From: Neelides folsomi
Taxonomy: Eukaryota; Arthropoda; Collembola; Neelipleona; Neelidae
Length of the DNA stretch: 64,000 nt
Reading direction: 5' to 3'
NCBI GenBank assembly: GCA_034687125.1
Contig: JAQGBZ010000005.1
Coordinates: 124,001 to 188,000 of the forward strand
The position numbers were made by a program, and so were the translations under genes. The first letter of the stretch is position 1; each line of letters starts with the position of its first letter. Below the pieces are notes generated by a model. That model was not told the origin of the DNA and searched no databases. It saw only the letters and a program-made list of their open reading frames with translations. Shown one piece after another: positions 1-18,900 of the stretch.

Positions 1-234
1 AAGGCAAGGATAAAACATGAATAACATTACGAACAATACTAACGTTAATTATACATTAGATATATCAATAATATTTAAAGATAAAAGTTATAAAAGTAAG
101 TCCAATACAAGAAATAAATAGTATAATGTATTTGTAGTTAAATAATAAATAAATTTAACACTTTTGCTTTGGAACATTAAATGTCAATGAATCTGACTGA
201 TGTCATAAAAGTTAACACTTTAATTCACTTCCGA

Positions 235-4360
<4,126 letters not shown>

Positions 4361-5708
4361 TTCACTTCATGCCAATTTTAAATTTTAAAATATTTAATAT
4401 TAAATTAATAATATTAAATGATAAAACTTACATTAACATTATTAATTATCTACAAATATAATACATTTAATATAAAAAGGAATTTAATTTCAAACTGAAA
4501 GGATTTCTTATCAATGTGAGAGCCGAATTCAAAGCTGGCCTTCTCACTTTCAACAAAGATCGAGTGTGGATGCTGTTTGAAACTTATTATTGAGAAAGAG
4601 GAAGATAAGTGAGAAAGTCATGGTCAATCTCAGCTCCAGCATTATAATTTTCATTAAATATCATACCGCAGGTAAGTGAAGGGATAAAAGTAGAAAGATT
4701 GTTAATACGTGAATAATACAAAGCCTCGGTTGTAATAAAGCCGCTAGCACAATTCCTTATCTAACGTTTGTATTAAAAGGTAACAAATTACTGCCCTATA
4801 CAACTTCCATTCGACTTCCACTCAATTTTTAACCACGTTGGTTTAATTAAAACACTTGATGTCCTCAATCAGCTTGAAACTTGAAAATAAGGAAATTGCC
4901 TCAAGAAATTGATCTTTATTACTCACTTTTATGGCTTTATTTGAAATCGTTCCAATTACTCATCAGGTTATTTTAAAAATATAGTAAAAACTCTCGTTTA
5001 GTTAAAAGGTAAAGTTGTAGAATTAGTGGAGGTGGAGGAACAAATGGAGGATTTAAATATTTTATACTTAATCCAATAAGATCCAGCCAATACTAAACAA
5101 AAATGACGAGTTTTTACTTTAAAGACGAGCTTTTGTAATTTTTTACGTAAGAAATGATGTGAAATTATCCATTACGATTTTTATGATTTGATAAAAAATC
5201 ATGAGAATCTTTTGCCATTGTTTGAATAAACTACTATGCATTTAAATAAAATAAAAAGTGTTCCAGGATTCGCATTCATTGAGAAATCGTGTGGAAATTA
5301 TTAAAAGTATGCTCAACTCTCTAGCGATCCTAAACTTACTACATAATACCTATATACAGGTAGTCGGTATAAGACATAAGAACATTGTGTATTCAATTAG
5401 TTGGATATTGTGAATTAAGACGAGTTTTATGCTCAATTTACCTATACCTACCTAACTATTAACGATAAAAAGCCAAAAAATTTGAATAAATAAGATTAGT
5501 ATATTATATGACTCATGGCCTATGACCATATATATGGTGGTTATATGTATTAAAATAATTATACTCCTTAATTACAATTTATTATTAATTTATATATAAA
5601 AAAAGAATTTATTTAAAAAAAGTTAATTTCATACTTCATACACGTGTTTTCTAGTAAAAAATAGTTTGATTAAATACCTACAATTACAATACAATTCCTA
5701 TCTAAAAG
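4361..5708. other. Intergenic, A/T-rich, no gene seen
   Basis: About 1.3 kb between the start of the esterase and the end of the aquaporin, both on the minus strand. It should contain the esterase promoter. I see no coding exon, RNA gene or repeat that I can support; there is only simple A/T sequence with short imperfect palindromes. Confidence 0.6.
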
Positions 5709-7287
5709 TTAGTCAATGGTTTTTGTTGGGAGTTGAGCTCCGATTATGATGCTGTAAATTATTGACGCCAAAGAAGCTCCAATCATCGGCCCCAGTATCC
5801 CAACAATCCACCAATTTTGTTTAGTCAATCCGCTAAAATTAATTAATGCGATTAACCTCCACTTTGTAATGTTTTAGCTTTGGATGTGTGTATGTTAGTG
5901 TTAAATAATAAAATACTGATTTATTACTCAAGGCCCAAATTTTGCATTGTTGTAGTTAAATCATATCCAATGATTAAACCAAAAAGTCTTGGGCTCAAAT
6001 CTCTCGCCGGATTCAGAATGGCTCCTCTGGGAAAAGCCTAATTAATTAGTTTAGACATATGTAAATTAAATTAGCTGATGGCAATGTCATTGTAAATTAA
6101 TTTGATTCTCTTTACATGATGATAAATTATATTAACTAACGTAAGTACATAATATGTAAATACACGATATAAAAGATTAAATTTTTTAAGTAGGATAGAT
6201 TCCTTTAAATCCTTTACCATGCTTAAAGCTGCAACAACAAGTGCATTTGCTATTGGTCCTACCGATTTATGCATTTGCATGTTCATCCGATCATTACAAG
6301 CTAAGACCATAAGCATGTGAAGTGCAGTACATACGATCTGAATACACGTCATTTGATTAAAAAATTAAAAACATGTAACTATTAATTAAATTTTTTCTAA
6401 AAAATTTACATAATATGAAAAATTGCATGCCATTTGAGAATTAAAATAATTAATATATTTTACCTGTTCAAAAATTCCATCTCCTAAAGAAACTTTATTC
6501 GGAACTTGGCTAAGATAACTTGGATCTGGAAAAAACGTCACGAGCTCAAATTCTCCAGAGAGAGAATTAAGCTTGCCTAAATAAATACATACTAATTACA
6601 ATAGTGTAATAACTTATAAGTACTTTACAAAAAATGGAAATAATTGAATAAAATAAACAAATAATTTTAAATATGTTTCGAAATGGTTTAATTGTCGCGT
6701 GATGATTCTCACTCGCATTAAGGAAAAAACCCATCGCGGTGCCAAGGAAAGCCCCGAGAAGTTGAGCCATCCAATAGAGAGGAACTTTCACCCAACTCAA
6801 ATCACCGTGCAATGCAAAACCCAAAGTCACTGCAGGATTCATTTGAGCTCCTTGAAAAAATTAAATATTTTAATTATGTAATCAGAATAATTGCAGGTAA
6901 TTTAAATCTAATATTTGAATAATTTTATAAATGAACCAGAAACACCGCCGCATATAATAATTGCCCCCATCATTCCAAAAGACGATCCCAATATTGGAGT
7001 TAGTTGAGGCTCTTTAGCAGAAATGTGGAAATTGGCTAACATTGATTGGATAGATGCTCCAATTACAAATGTCTGTGAGTTAATAGCCATATTATCTGAT
7101 TCATGCTTATTATGACTATGCAAATATTTATAAAAGATGATGTTTATAAAAATTTAAATTAAATACTTACTAGAAGAATAAAAGTGGCAAGAACTTCTGA
7201 GAGACATTGTTGTAAAATTTTATTCTTTAATTTAAAATTATTTTGTGCAAAAGCTTTAAAGGAATATTCAATTTTGTGTTTTCCCAT
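5709..7287 (-). CDS. Aquaglyceroporin-type aquaporin (MIP family), 7 exons
   Basis: Membrane channel for water and probably glycerol or other small solutes. Exon 1 (about 7172-7287) encodes MGKHKIEYSFKAF...CLSEVLATFILL, the first transmembrane helix. Exon 2 (about 6940-7078) continues in phase from an acceptor at ..ACAG. The first NPA box (GAQMNPAVT) is at about 6825-6854, followed by helix 3 with WMAQLLGAFLGTAMGFF. Exon 4 (about 6475-6590) is the extracellular loop, exon 5 (about 6225-6340) a further helix, and exon 6 (about 5932-6040) the second box NPARD. The Asp after NPAR is the classic mark of the glycerol-conducting branch. The final exon (5709 to about 5830) ends ..PTKTID. About 280 residues, normal for the family. 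Both NPA boxes and the pore Arg are present, so it should be functional. Confidence 0.92.
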
Positions 7288-9695
7288 ATTTATTATATTT
7301 TTTGTGATATTGTAAAAGTTATAATTCTGAAATAAATATAAAAGAATTTCACTTTTACATAATGATAATTAGTATTACATAATGACTATAAATTTCTTAA
7401 ATAGTAGAGAATCAATTATTTATTTATTACATTGAGATTGCTCACTTTGGTATGATTTTAAGATATAATAAATATTTACTCCAAGCTTAGAACATTTTAT
7501 TCCTTGTAACTGATCTTTTTGACCTTTGGAAAAGTTTGAGGTATTTGGGAAATCGTTCGGCCATATCTCCACAATCAATTAAATTATTATGTAAATATGT
7601 TTACTACGTATATTATACACTTGCTGAATACAAAAATTCTTATTAGCATCTCAATACATTGTATGGTAAAATAATAATAATATAATAATCAATATTCAGA
7701 ATTCAATTGTGTGATTCATGGATGCTAAGGCATACGATTCAGCGTTTAACATGCAGATTCATTATATTCCTTCAGGTGAACAAGGAAATATTTGAAGAAT
7801 CTTTGAGTCACTTCCTCGAAAGAATTTCATTTTCTTATACATCCTAATGTATACCTGAATTAAAATTAATTATTAAGAGCCAATTAACAAATAGTATTAT
7901 TATCTATCATTTTTGTAATGAAAATTAATATAATAAGGTGAAGTTTGAAATTGAGATGATTCACACTTCCAATACCTATCTAGAGTATGCTTACACAAAT
8001 AATATTCTTGTGTAGCATTACACTTATGATTAGTGGCAGTAAAGAAAATATGCAAGTGTGTACATTTCGATCATAATTGTTATGATTATGAGTTTATGAT
8101 TATGGATCTGGTTATATCCTATTTATTTATGACTTATGTATAAACTTGTAACCTTCTCACGATATTTTCAAATTTATATCCTGCTTCCTACAAAACAAAT
8201 ATCAATTGCTCCTTCTTTATGGGTTTTGGAAATCCATTTTATTATTGTTCAACGAACTCACCATAAGTTGGAGTAAATTATTAAATTCTTATATTTAACA
8301 TATATTGGTAAAATATCGAAAAATTCTGAGCTATTCGTGTAAAAAATTTGAATTGAATTTGTGAAATTTTAGTTCTAATTAATTTAATTTAGTTTATTGA
8401 AGCAAATTGAGTAAAAAGTAAAAAAGTATATTTTTGTTTTCTCATGGTCAGACATGCAATATCCCAAAGTGCTTGAAAACATGCTTAATAATTATTTAAT
8501 TTTTAATTTTTAAATCTAATGACACTAATAATATTAATAAGTATAATATTATTGATATTATGGCTATGATCAGAGTCTGAACTCAATAATGCTCGAGCAT
8601 TGAACTACTCTTTTCTAGTAACAATGATGTTTAATAGTTGAAGTCGAACCACCAATTGAGCTCCAAAATACTCAAAAAAGATGAATATGAATGAAATGCA
8701 TTAAATATTTTAAATGTATAGTTTAAATGCAAATTGACCGAAGATTCTCAACCCTTTATTCTTATCGCTCATCTTCTATACATAATGTATTTGTTTCAAG
8801 GGAAATAATCTCATAAATCCCGTCGTGCTTCAGACAAATTCATCTCCCGTGTTCATGTTTGAAAGAAAAGTTTAATATCAGGAGGAAAGATATCAACTCA
8901 TTAGTTCCTTCGCCCATTCATTGCGTATATTAAAAAATTACAATATGAATTGTTTTATATTAAAATTTAATCCTTTTATCATATAAAATAATTGAACGTT
9001 CCGGAAAACCTTCAAGGTCGACTTCCTTAAAGAAGAAAAATAATAATTAAACCTATTTCAAACCATTATAAGACATTATTAGACAATCAAGTCAACAATA
9101 AAATCATTATACTACAACATAGAGTACAAACGTGTATTTTACACACACGCTAAATAAAAATTCTACACACGGGAATGTTCTCCATGTTTTAACAATTGGT
9201 TTAAGCATTTGTGTATATTGGAGTGAGTGTGTTCATTGGGAGAGTTTGTTTTGCAAAATGGATTTTGGAAAATAATTCCTTTTACTTTCCCTCTTTGTTG
9301 GTTGAGCAAAATTACAATTGATATTTTAAAGTCGTCAATTGAATATTGAGTGGAGTGCTTGTGAAGCGAAGAGATGAAATGGAGTTGACAAAATTGCAAA
9401 TCAGTAAATTAACCGCAATATTTTAGAAAATCAAGTTTTGGTAAATTAGCTCAAAAATTAAATAACTTGAAAAGAATGAAAATTCTAATATAAAAATATT
9501 TATTAATTTTTAGCCTTCTTATTATTAGTTTTTACACAAGTTTTATAAAGTGTCGTTTCAAATTTTCAAAGTGCCAATTTCATGCTAAAATATCATATGG
9601 GTATGATCTACATAGAGTGAAATTACAGTTTTATTTTGCAATTTAGGTTTGCACAGTTTCGTTTTGTACAGTTTTGTTTTAAATATAATATAAAA
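7288..9695. other. Intergenic, A/T-rich, divergent promoter region
   Basis: About 2.4 kb between the aquaporin start (-) and the ABC transporter start (+), so it holds both promoters. I find no exon with recognisable protein similarity. Short reading frames here (for example around 9163-9399) have A/T-rich composition and no family motif, and I treat them as chance. Confidence 0.6.
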
Positions 9696-12600
9696 ATGAC
9701 ACAGTTGGAGAGAAATATTGCCGAGTCTTATAGAAATTTGGGGTAAATTCAATTTTCCTTTTTACTTAACGAACCTAATTGTAAAAGATGTTATGAGAAT
9801 ATTTATTATAATACTGTACAAGTAATAAGTTGCGTGCATGAAATATTATTTAACTAAAATAAACCCTTTTGCATTTCTGGATAGCTTCGATAATAAATCT
9901 CTCGAGATGGACAGCGGAGATGAGAATTGGAGAAATAAGAAACAACAAAATATTGCGGTACTTGTTGACGGAGGCACAAAAAGTTACAAAAAATCATCAC
10001 CAATTCTTCAAAACCTCAATATGACAGTCAGAGAAGGAACGATGTAAGGCAATGAATTCCAATACTAAAAAATTGTAAAAGTCCCAAGTAGCAAATTCGC
10101 ACTATAATACATTACACCTCTAACATAATTAATTTAAATATCATATCAACATCATTAATCTTCCATTTGAATTAATTGAATGCTCTTATTTTATGATGTT
10201 CTTGTTTTATAAAAAATATCAATTTTAAATTAAATGTTGTTTAAATTCAATTTTAGTTATGGTCTTTTGGGAGCAAGCGGGTGTGGGAAAACAACACTTT
10301 TATCTTGTATGGTCGGAATGAAGAAACTTGACAGCGGAGAGATTTTTATATTTGGGCATAACCCAGGAAGTCCTGAAAGTGGAATTCCGGGGAGGAAAGT
10401 AGGATATATGCCACAGGTAATAAAAGAGCCCTCAAAAACAATTCATTCAAAGATGCATGCAATTTGCAATTGTGCTAAAAACCTTCTCCTGTGACATAAT
10501 CATATAATGCGTGCGGGCTTTTATGAGCCTTTAAATAATGTGCAGTATTTCCACAATTTTGCAAATGTACTACTTTTAAAATTATTAAGAGTTATGACTT
10601 TATTATGTGCATTTATGACATTCAATTTTGGTTATAATACTCATGCAGGAATTGGCGCTCTTTGAAGAGTTCACAATTAGGGAGAGCATTGATTACTTTG
10701 GGAAAATCTATGGAATGACGAGTTCTCATGTGAAGAGTCAAATGGACTTTTTGTCAACTTTGTTAGATCTTCCGCCTCAAGGAAGAGAAATCAGATCTTT
10801 GAGGTTTTCCCTCATTTGCTAATCCTTTCCTTATTACATTCTTATTTTTTTCTTATTGTTATTGTTATTCTTTTCTATAATAATCTTATCTAATAATCTT
10901 CAAGAATCATTCAAATTCCTAATCATTTTTCAATTTACCTTTGAGGTTATTTGAAGCTCAAATGATTGAAATGATTGAAATGTGAATATGAATATGATTT
11001 ATTTTGATATGGATGATTTGTTAATTTTATAGTGGAGGACAAAAACGAAGAGTTTCATTTGCACTCGCCTTGTTCCATGAGCCGGAACTGTTGATCCTTG
11101 ACGAACCAACAGTTGGAGTCGACCCACTTTTGAGACAGAGGTTACTCAAGTCCCTTAACTATTATTGATAATGAATGTTTAACTATAATTTCTTCATTAA
11201 CATCTCAATTAGCATTTGGAATCATCTTTCCAATATGGTCGTTTCGCGTCACACGACAGTTATCATCACCACTCATTACATTGAGGAAGCCATGAAAGCC
11301 AACACAGTATGTTTTTTTATATTTACATAAATATTTATATTTAAATATATGAAACCTTTCAATGTAAAAACAGGTATCTATCTGAAAGATTCGTTTCTAA
11401 CGATTTATTTTTTATCAAACAATTAATTTTATAGAATATTATAAATATAATGATAGTACTTCAAATTTAATTTGTCATTAAATACAAAAATTATCAATAT
11501 TTTATTTCTATATAGATTCAGCATTAATTGACATTTATACCATATATAAATACTAATTTGTTCATATTTTAATTGACGCATCATGCCCCATTTTTTGTTC
11601 TAATACCTGTATGTCACAATTTTAGGAAATTCAATTAAAAAAACTCGTTACTAACGAATTTCCCCCCAAAAGATACCCCTTTTTACATTGAAAATACACA
11701 TTTGTACTTATTGTCTGTAATTGTTAATATTTAGTCAAAAAATTAAAAGTGTAAATAAATCCATAGATTGGACTGATGAGGAATGGGAAATTGGTAACGG
11801 AAAACTCCCCAGACAATCTCATACGGATTCATAACTGCTTATCACTTCAAGACGTCGTTCTCAAACTTTGTCTCCGAGATAGCCGAAGAATCCCAACAGT
11901 AGAAGAAGAAAAACCTGAAGATCCAACGTCGTCCAACAACAATGTTAAAATCAAGAAAGGTGAAGAGGATCAAATCGAAGAAGAAAAAGAATCGGCCGAA
12001 TGGAGGAAGGAAGTTTTAAGAGGATGTAAAATAAGGAATAAATTGAATCACTCCAAAGAAGAAGGATTTTCAGTCAATTCCTCTTACAACAGACTTACAG
12101 CTCTCATTTGGAAAAACTTAATTTGTTTGAGAAGGAATATCGGGTTTGTTTAAATATTGGATTCATTTTTCATTCAAATCTTACTTAATAATTAATTGGA
12201 ATGGATGCATAAAGAGAGCTGAATACTATAAATGTTTTTATACAATTATATAATATGAAAATTTTGACTTAAGATTTAAAACGGCGTGGTTATTTTTTTT
12301 ACTATTTTGGTTTATTTTTTGTTCAAAGGTTTGTTCTTTTCGTTTTTGCACTTCCGGCTGCTCAGTTCATTCTTTTCTGTATGGCAATTGGAGGTGATCC
12401 GAAAGATCTCATAGTTGGAGTGATCAATGAAGAAGTACCGCAGTTTGGAATATGCAAAGGACTCAACGGTGGATGTCCTGGGGAAAATAATTCTGAATAT
12501 TCAAGTTGCAGATTTTTAGATGAACTTCATGAACTAATACTGGTCAATTATAATTTCAATATACTTAACATGCCTATTACACTTATGTACAATTGTATAA

Positions 12601-14323
12601 TTTATATTTTTCATGAAAATTGAATTAATTGTTTTATGTATTTACATTTTTTATTGTATTGATATACTTTTAATGAAATAATGGAATTTGAATACTTTAA
12701 ATAATAGAAACCATATCACACGGAAAAAGAAGCAAGGGAAGATGTATTTAATGGAAAGCTTTGGGGATTCCTAAGATTTCCGCCAAATTACACTTTGCAT
12801 AGTGCAGACAGGTAAGAAAATGAATTTATTATAAATGTGTAGTTTGAATAAGCAATTTGTAGCGTATTAATCATTGTTGGTTTACATGCTACAGTTCTAA
12901 TTTTTCTTCTTCAGGGTCATCGAAGGGAATTTTGCCTCAAACTTCACATTATCAGAATCACGTATTTATGTTCAATTGGACGAATCAAGTAAGAAGTTCT
13001 CATGCAATGTTGATTTTGATTCTTAAAATAAACGAATATTAAAATTTAAGTTTCCAATTACAAATTATCTATAATGTTCAAGATCTCATAAAAAAGGAAA
13101 TTAGTTTATAAAATGTTTTTTTCTAATGACATCAGACACACAAGTGGCCCTTTACCTTCAAAAGATCTTCTATTTGGCATTTCAAAACTACTCGCAAAAA
13201 ATCTTGAAAATATGCGAAGGGAATCCAGCATTAGGCGAACATCCTCTTTTTGTAACCCACAAAATAACACCCGATACTTTAATTCCTTCTTTAATTGCTT
13301 CTCTTTTTTGTAGTTCAAAGAACCCCTGTTTGGGAAACAGCCAACATTCATGGAATATGTTGCTCCAAGTTTGGTCCTTTGGTATAAACGAATAATTCTA
13401 TAATTTACTTCTGAATTCTAAATAGTAGAGTACAAAAGTTCTCTATAGTATCGTAATTGTAATTATGTATGCACTTAAAGATGTTTATTTTCAGCATTAT
13501 ATTTATCATGTCAGTGGCTTTGACATCTCAAGTGTACATTTCCGAAAAGAAAGGCGGGATGTTGGAAAGGTCGATGGTTGCAGGTAAAATGAAAATAAAT
13601 TTTACCTGTAGTTAAATTGTGCATTTTAAATATTTGCTTCTCTTGTTAAGGAGTGACATCCGGAGAAGTTCTCACGTCTCACATGGTCGCTCAATTCCTG
13701 GTCATGACTATCCAGATAGCGATCACGCTCCCCATTATGATTGAGTGGTTCGAAGTTGCAATTAAGGGGCCCATTTGGGCCGTCGTCCTCATGACAATTC
13801 TCCAAGGCAGTCTTGGGATGTTCATCGGTGAGTGGAGCTTTGAGTGATCCTGTAATAAATCATGAGAGTAACCGTTACCCATTAGATTATTATTCATTAA
13901 TCACGCCTTGAAGATGGGAGGATTAAAAGGAATATTTGTTTCAGGACTCATCATCTCCATGATTTGCGACGAGGAAAGGAATGTGACTCAACTGAGTCTC
14001 GGGACAGTTTTGCCCAATTTCGTCCTCTCAGGTTCACCATTAGTTTAAACCAGCGAGTGTGGAATTTAATGGGGTTTGAATCACGAAATAACGACTGTCG
14101 CATTTCAGGTGTGATCTGGCCCATTGAAGCCATGCCGAGCTATCTTTGGTACATCTCCATTTGCTTGCCCGAAACCCTTGCGTCGGAGAGCATGAGGTCG
14201 ATGATGACGAGAGGACAAGGAATTATGCACCAGAACGTTTATCCCGGCTTCCTTGTCACAATTGCTTGGATTCTCGTTCTATGGATATTAGCAGTGCTCC
14301 TTGGAAGAAGGAGCAAAAAATGA
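9696..14323 (+). CDS. ABC transporter subfamily H (ABCH) half-transporter
   Basis: One nucleotide-binding domain followed by one membrane domain, the ABCG/ABCH order. Exon 1 is 9696-9742 ([16 protein letters not shown]). Exon 2 is 9885-10043 and reaches [10 protein letters not shown]. Walker [10 protein letters not shown] lies at about 10270-10300. The Q-loop (GYMPQ then [10 protein letters not shown]) spans the intron around 10417-10650. The ABC signature SGGQKRR is at about 11032-11053, Walker [14 protein letters not shown] at about 11090-11128, and the H-loop [10 protein letters not shown] at about 11262-11292. A charged linker with EEEK runs follows (about 11880-12010). The membrane half includes [18 protein letters not shown] (about 13316-13370), [20 protein letters not shown], and final helices ending GRRSKK. 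ABCH proteins are essentially arthropod-specific among animals and have been linked to cuticle lipid export. Such half-transporters are expected to dimerise. All key ATPase motifs are intact. Confidence 0.93.
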
Positions 14324-15977
14324 CTTTCGTCTTAAATTCTCACATTTACTCAAATATATTCCTTTAATATTCTAATCAGTTAACTTGTAATCCTACAATT
14401 TAAATGTATATTACACTACACCTTATGTACATATTACATACATAACTACTTATCATAAGTACATGTACCAATATTATCTTATGTTTAACTACTTATATTA
14501 CTTTATGTATAACATTGTTTTATTACGAATTACTTACAGTATTCAAAAGGCAGATTTACTAAATGCATAGAATTCTTATATTAAAATGTTTTATGAATTA
14601 TGATTGAAATCAAAATATAATGACTTTGCTATTGTTTATCTAATAATGATCGAAATATTAATTAATTAGGGATTATACGAACTTTAGAAAATAAATGTGT
14701 TATAATAGGTAATTAACGATTAGCATTTTAACTCATTGTGTTAGTTTTAATTATTTTTAACTTTTAATAAAATTGATCATTTTATAATAAGGACGTGTGT
14801 TCATTTTATCTTGCCAAAATGAGTGATGCTAAACAAGAAAGAGAAGCGCTATGCTAAGGCATTTGTATGCCAAACTAATTTAAGGTTTTTGCTTGTTTTA
14901 TCAATATTTTGAGTGTATGGATTCTTCTGCTCTCATACACAAATATTTTCTTTGTGTGCTTAGCGTGCATGCAAAAGAATAGCTTTATTTCATGAAATGT
15001 GAATTTGTGAGGTTTGGTATATGGATTTTCATATGGCTTCTTATGGCTTCATATTCTTATCACGTATTTGCTTACCTTAAGTTTATGCATGATATCATTA
15101 AGGAATTAGTTATGCTACAATATATTTTAAGAATGAGTGTGGAAAACAAAGAGGATTGGATATGAATGTAATCTTAATGAATTGTAATTCTAATAACATT
15201 AAGTGAAAAATAACGAGAGCTTTCGTTCCTCATATCACGATACTAAATGAAAGGTTAGGGGCTGAATTTGAAAAAAAGAGGGGACTCCGCTCACTTCTCT
15301 TTTGCCTTCACTTCACTTTAAAGTAAGTTAACGCTCTAATTAACCCAAGAGAAATTTGCTACAAGCCGTCACAATTCCATCTTTGACTTACGTCTTGTTA
15401 GCAAAGAGCAATTCACCATTTTAAGTTAAATTGTGGTTCAAAAATGAGGAATAAAGTAGACAGGGAAATTATCACTTGGCGGGAATCAATCCCTTGTCTT
15501 GTCACAATAAAGAATAAAGTCCGTTAAAATTGAGAAGATAAGATTCAAATGAGCAATCAGGAAGAAGACTGAGGACCAGAAGTCCAGGACCAGACCTTAA
15601 ATTAAAGGATTTATATAATTGTTAGTTAAAATTTAATTAAAGGTTTAAAAGTGAGTATTTTGTAGTAGTATAAGCTCAATTGACTTTTGATTACATAATT
15701 TTTTGCTCGATTGAGCTTTCGAGTCTTGGAATTTCCCTAGAGCTTCAGACGCAGACCCACTTTGTATTTTTAGCATCAATCCATAATAGTTTCTTTACTA
15801 TATTTATCCCATTTCCATTCCTTGTTAAAGTGAGGATTGTTTTAATTCACTCCTTGGGACTTTACAATCAATTTCTAATTATGAAATATTGTCACTGTAG
15901 GCTTTGCCGGTGCAGGTTCTGTACTTTATAATTTGATTGTGTAACGCGTTCCTACCAGGGACTTCCTGGTTTTAATC
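14324..15977. other. Intergenic, A/T-rich; 3' end of ABCH and promoter of CP110
   Basis: About 1.65 kb with no supported gene. The left part is A/T-rich 3' flank. The right part should contain the CP110 promoter. The open frame at 15680-15931 has no recognisable similarity and I do not call it. Confidence 0.55.
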
Positions 15978-18900
15978 ATGGATCCGAATAAAAACGGAAG
16001 AGACGTTCGGTACAAGCCGAAAGGATACGTTTCTTGCATTAAAGTTAACGGCCGCCCGATTTTACCTCCAATCGTAAGTTCAATTTATCAATTTTCTTTT
16101 ATACTTTTTGCTAAATGCATATGATTTATATTTGAATGAAGTCTGTTGATTTAACATTAATGCACTTTAAAAGCTTTGGAACTCACTGTTAACTTTGAAT
16201 TATTGACTGTTTTAACTGTTTTATAATTATATTTTTATTTAATTAATCGGACATTTTTTAGATGACTGAGGAACTGAAGGCTGAAATGGCTTATTACAGA
16301 GAACTCGCCATTCAAAGAGAAAATAGTCGACGGCAAGAAAAAGTCCAACTGACAAGAGACGAGTCCATCTCAGAGTCAGATAAAGAAGAGTTCCAATCGG
16401 CCAATAATGATCTCGATCCTCCGTCAACTCCCATCACTCCGGTTAACTTTGAATTTGATGACATCGGGAGTAATAATGCCCTTCTGAAGAGTCCGTTGAA
16501 AGATGAAGAGTCCACAACTCCGTCAAGTGAAACTTGCTCAAATGATGATGTGAAAAGTGTGATTGAAACACCTCGACCAAATGTTGGATTTCGAAAGTTT
16601 TTTGAATCACCTGTCAAAACTTTCGATGCCATTATGAACAAATCCGCTTCTTCGACTGAGAAGTCTGAAATTGAAAAGGTTGATTTTAATTTGTCCGAGT
16701 CAGAGTCTGATAGTGATAAGGAAAATCGCGAAGAATTTCACTCCATCCCAACTACAAAATTGCCAAATCTTCATGGAATTTTAACTCCGCCTGAAATGAG
16801 TCCAATAAAAAGCCCCCAAAAGGAAAATGATGAATGTGATGGAGGCAAAACGTCCAAATCTTCTGTATCATTTAATTTAATGCCTCCCCCTCCAGTTCCT
16901 CCAGTTGAAGCTTCTATTCCAACTTCAACGACATCAAATGTCATTACAAACCCAGCCGATTCTTCTGAAGAAAAATCATCCGATGAATTCTTTACCCGAA
17001 GAGCAAGGCGAAAAACTCGATATTTTTCTCCAGAGCCTAACGAAAAAACATCGGATACAAATGAAAAAAGTTCAATGAATTCAAATTCTCCAAAGAAAAA
17101 TGTCGAATCAAAGGTTGAGAGTTCAGAAATTACCCCTGAAGAAAATAAATCACCCAAACAATCAGGTGAAACTCGGCTTCCTCTTCAATCAATTACATCT
17201 GAAGGAGTCGATGAAAGCATTTATGCCACACCATTCCAATTTACCACTCCAGGACATTCCCCTCGAGATGAATCCTTCAATTCTTCGACAATTGACGGAG
17301 ACGAGGAAAGCGATGCAGATAAAACCCCAGTCAAAAAAGGCAAACATGTCCGACGCCTTTCTTATACGCTTATTTCTCCAAGTGCTGCTCTCCTCGCTGC
17401 TTCAGCTTTAGATGTCATTCCACCAGCGTACCAATCCCAAGGCGTCCAAGCGTTGTCTCCTATAAAGAAAGACGAAGATTTACAACCACATGTATTTTTG
17501 TCACATAGCGAAGACCCCCCTTCGGATAATCTCGAAGACGAGAATGAGGAGGAAAATGCCGAAGAGAGAGAAAAAACTCTTGCGGCCCAGGGTGAAGAAT
17601 TGGAAAATGATTTGGATGTTCGGATCGAATATTTGAACCAACAAATGATGAAGCTTCAAGCTGGAATTAAAAGAAATAGTCAAGGGGTTCATGTCAATAA
17701 AACTTATGATGTTGAATGTAACGAAGAGAGCGAGAAAGATGGAACTCCTGGATGGCTTAATAAAATGGTCGAAGAACCCCATAAGAAATCCCCTTTGTCA
17801 AGAGAAAAATTGTCACAAAGTTCAAGTTCTTCAATTGCCGAATTCCAAAATCGACGAGGAGTTGTTAAACACTCACCTCAAAATTCTGAAGTTCTGAAAT
17901 CCAAAGATGAGTCTTTAGTGAATAAAACTGTTAAAACAGTTCTTCAAGCTCAAATCCAAACACTGAAACAAGAACAGCAAAAGCAATTAGAAAAACTCAT
18001 GGAGTTTCAACGCGAGCAACAAGAAAAACTCTTGGAGGATTTTGAACGACAAAGGGTGCTTTTGGCCATTGAAATTGAAAAGATTGCCATCGATGATGAC
18101 AAAGAAAATTGTGAGAAGGAGGACGAAGAATATCAAGAAGATTTTGAAGATGAAACTGGAAGTGAAAAGGAAAATTCTTCAATTTCGATTGCCCTCCTTT
18201 CTGGCGAATCTTTGAAATCAACATCTGAGCAATTTGATCAAATAACTTCTTTAAGAGATTCAAGTGAGACAGAAATCCCCAATTCGACTGAGAATTCAAC
18301 CTTACAGGGATCTTTGTCTGTTTTGAGCACCGATCGGGAATCCATTTCCAACGGTGGACTTTTTAAGCTCCATGAAAAGATGCAAAACAGCTCAGCGAAT
18401 CGAAATTCATTCAAACCACCTTCAGATGCAAAGTCTCCACTTCTAAAAGGACTCACTTTACCAAGCAGATTGGATCGGCCGAGCACAGCGCTCATAAGAA
18501 CATACCCGAATGTAATTGATAAAAAAATTAAGATTGTTTATTCGTATAACAAACAAAATAATATTTATGTCTATTACATAAATAGTTATTATTTAATTTG
18601 TTTATTATTAATATTAATTAATTTGATTTGTTTCATAGATTGATGATCGAATGAATAAGAAATTCTGCAAGGTGAGCGCTGCTGTAAAAGGATATTTAGT
18701 TCGAAGGATCCTGAGCACTGAGAAAGTCCAAATGGTGATTCAAACAATCAAAGAGACGGTTAAATTAATTCTTCAACTTTGTGAAGATGATGTTAATCCA
18801 GAAAGCAATTCATTCTCAGTCAAAAAACAAGATGTGGAACTAAGAAAAAGACTTGAACAACAGGTAAAATTAAATTAAAGATAGTTGTAGGTATTTACAA

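Noticed and set aside
8520-8570. A/T palindromes such as ATAATATTAATAAGTATAATATTATT
   Set aside because: Short, imperfect and of a kind expected by chance in DNA this A/T-rich.
13126-13395. Plus-strand ORF starting [12 protein letters not shown] as a small gene
   Set aside because: It is an ABCH exon (about 13136-13249) plus intron read-through; the continuing exon uses another frame ([15 protein letters not shown]).
16312-18495. Several minus-strand ORFs of 85-128 codons opposite CP110
   Set aside because: Antisense shadows of the long CP110 exon, with no family motifs or splice logic of their own.
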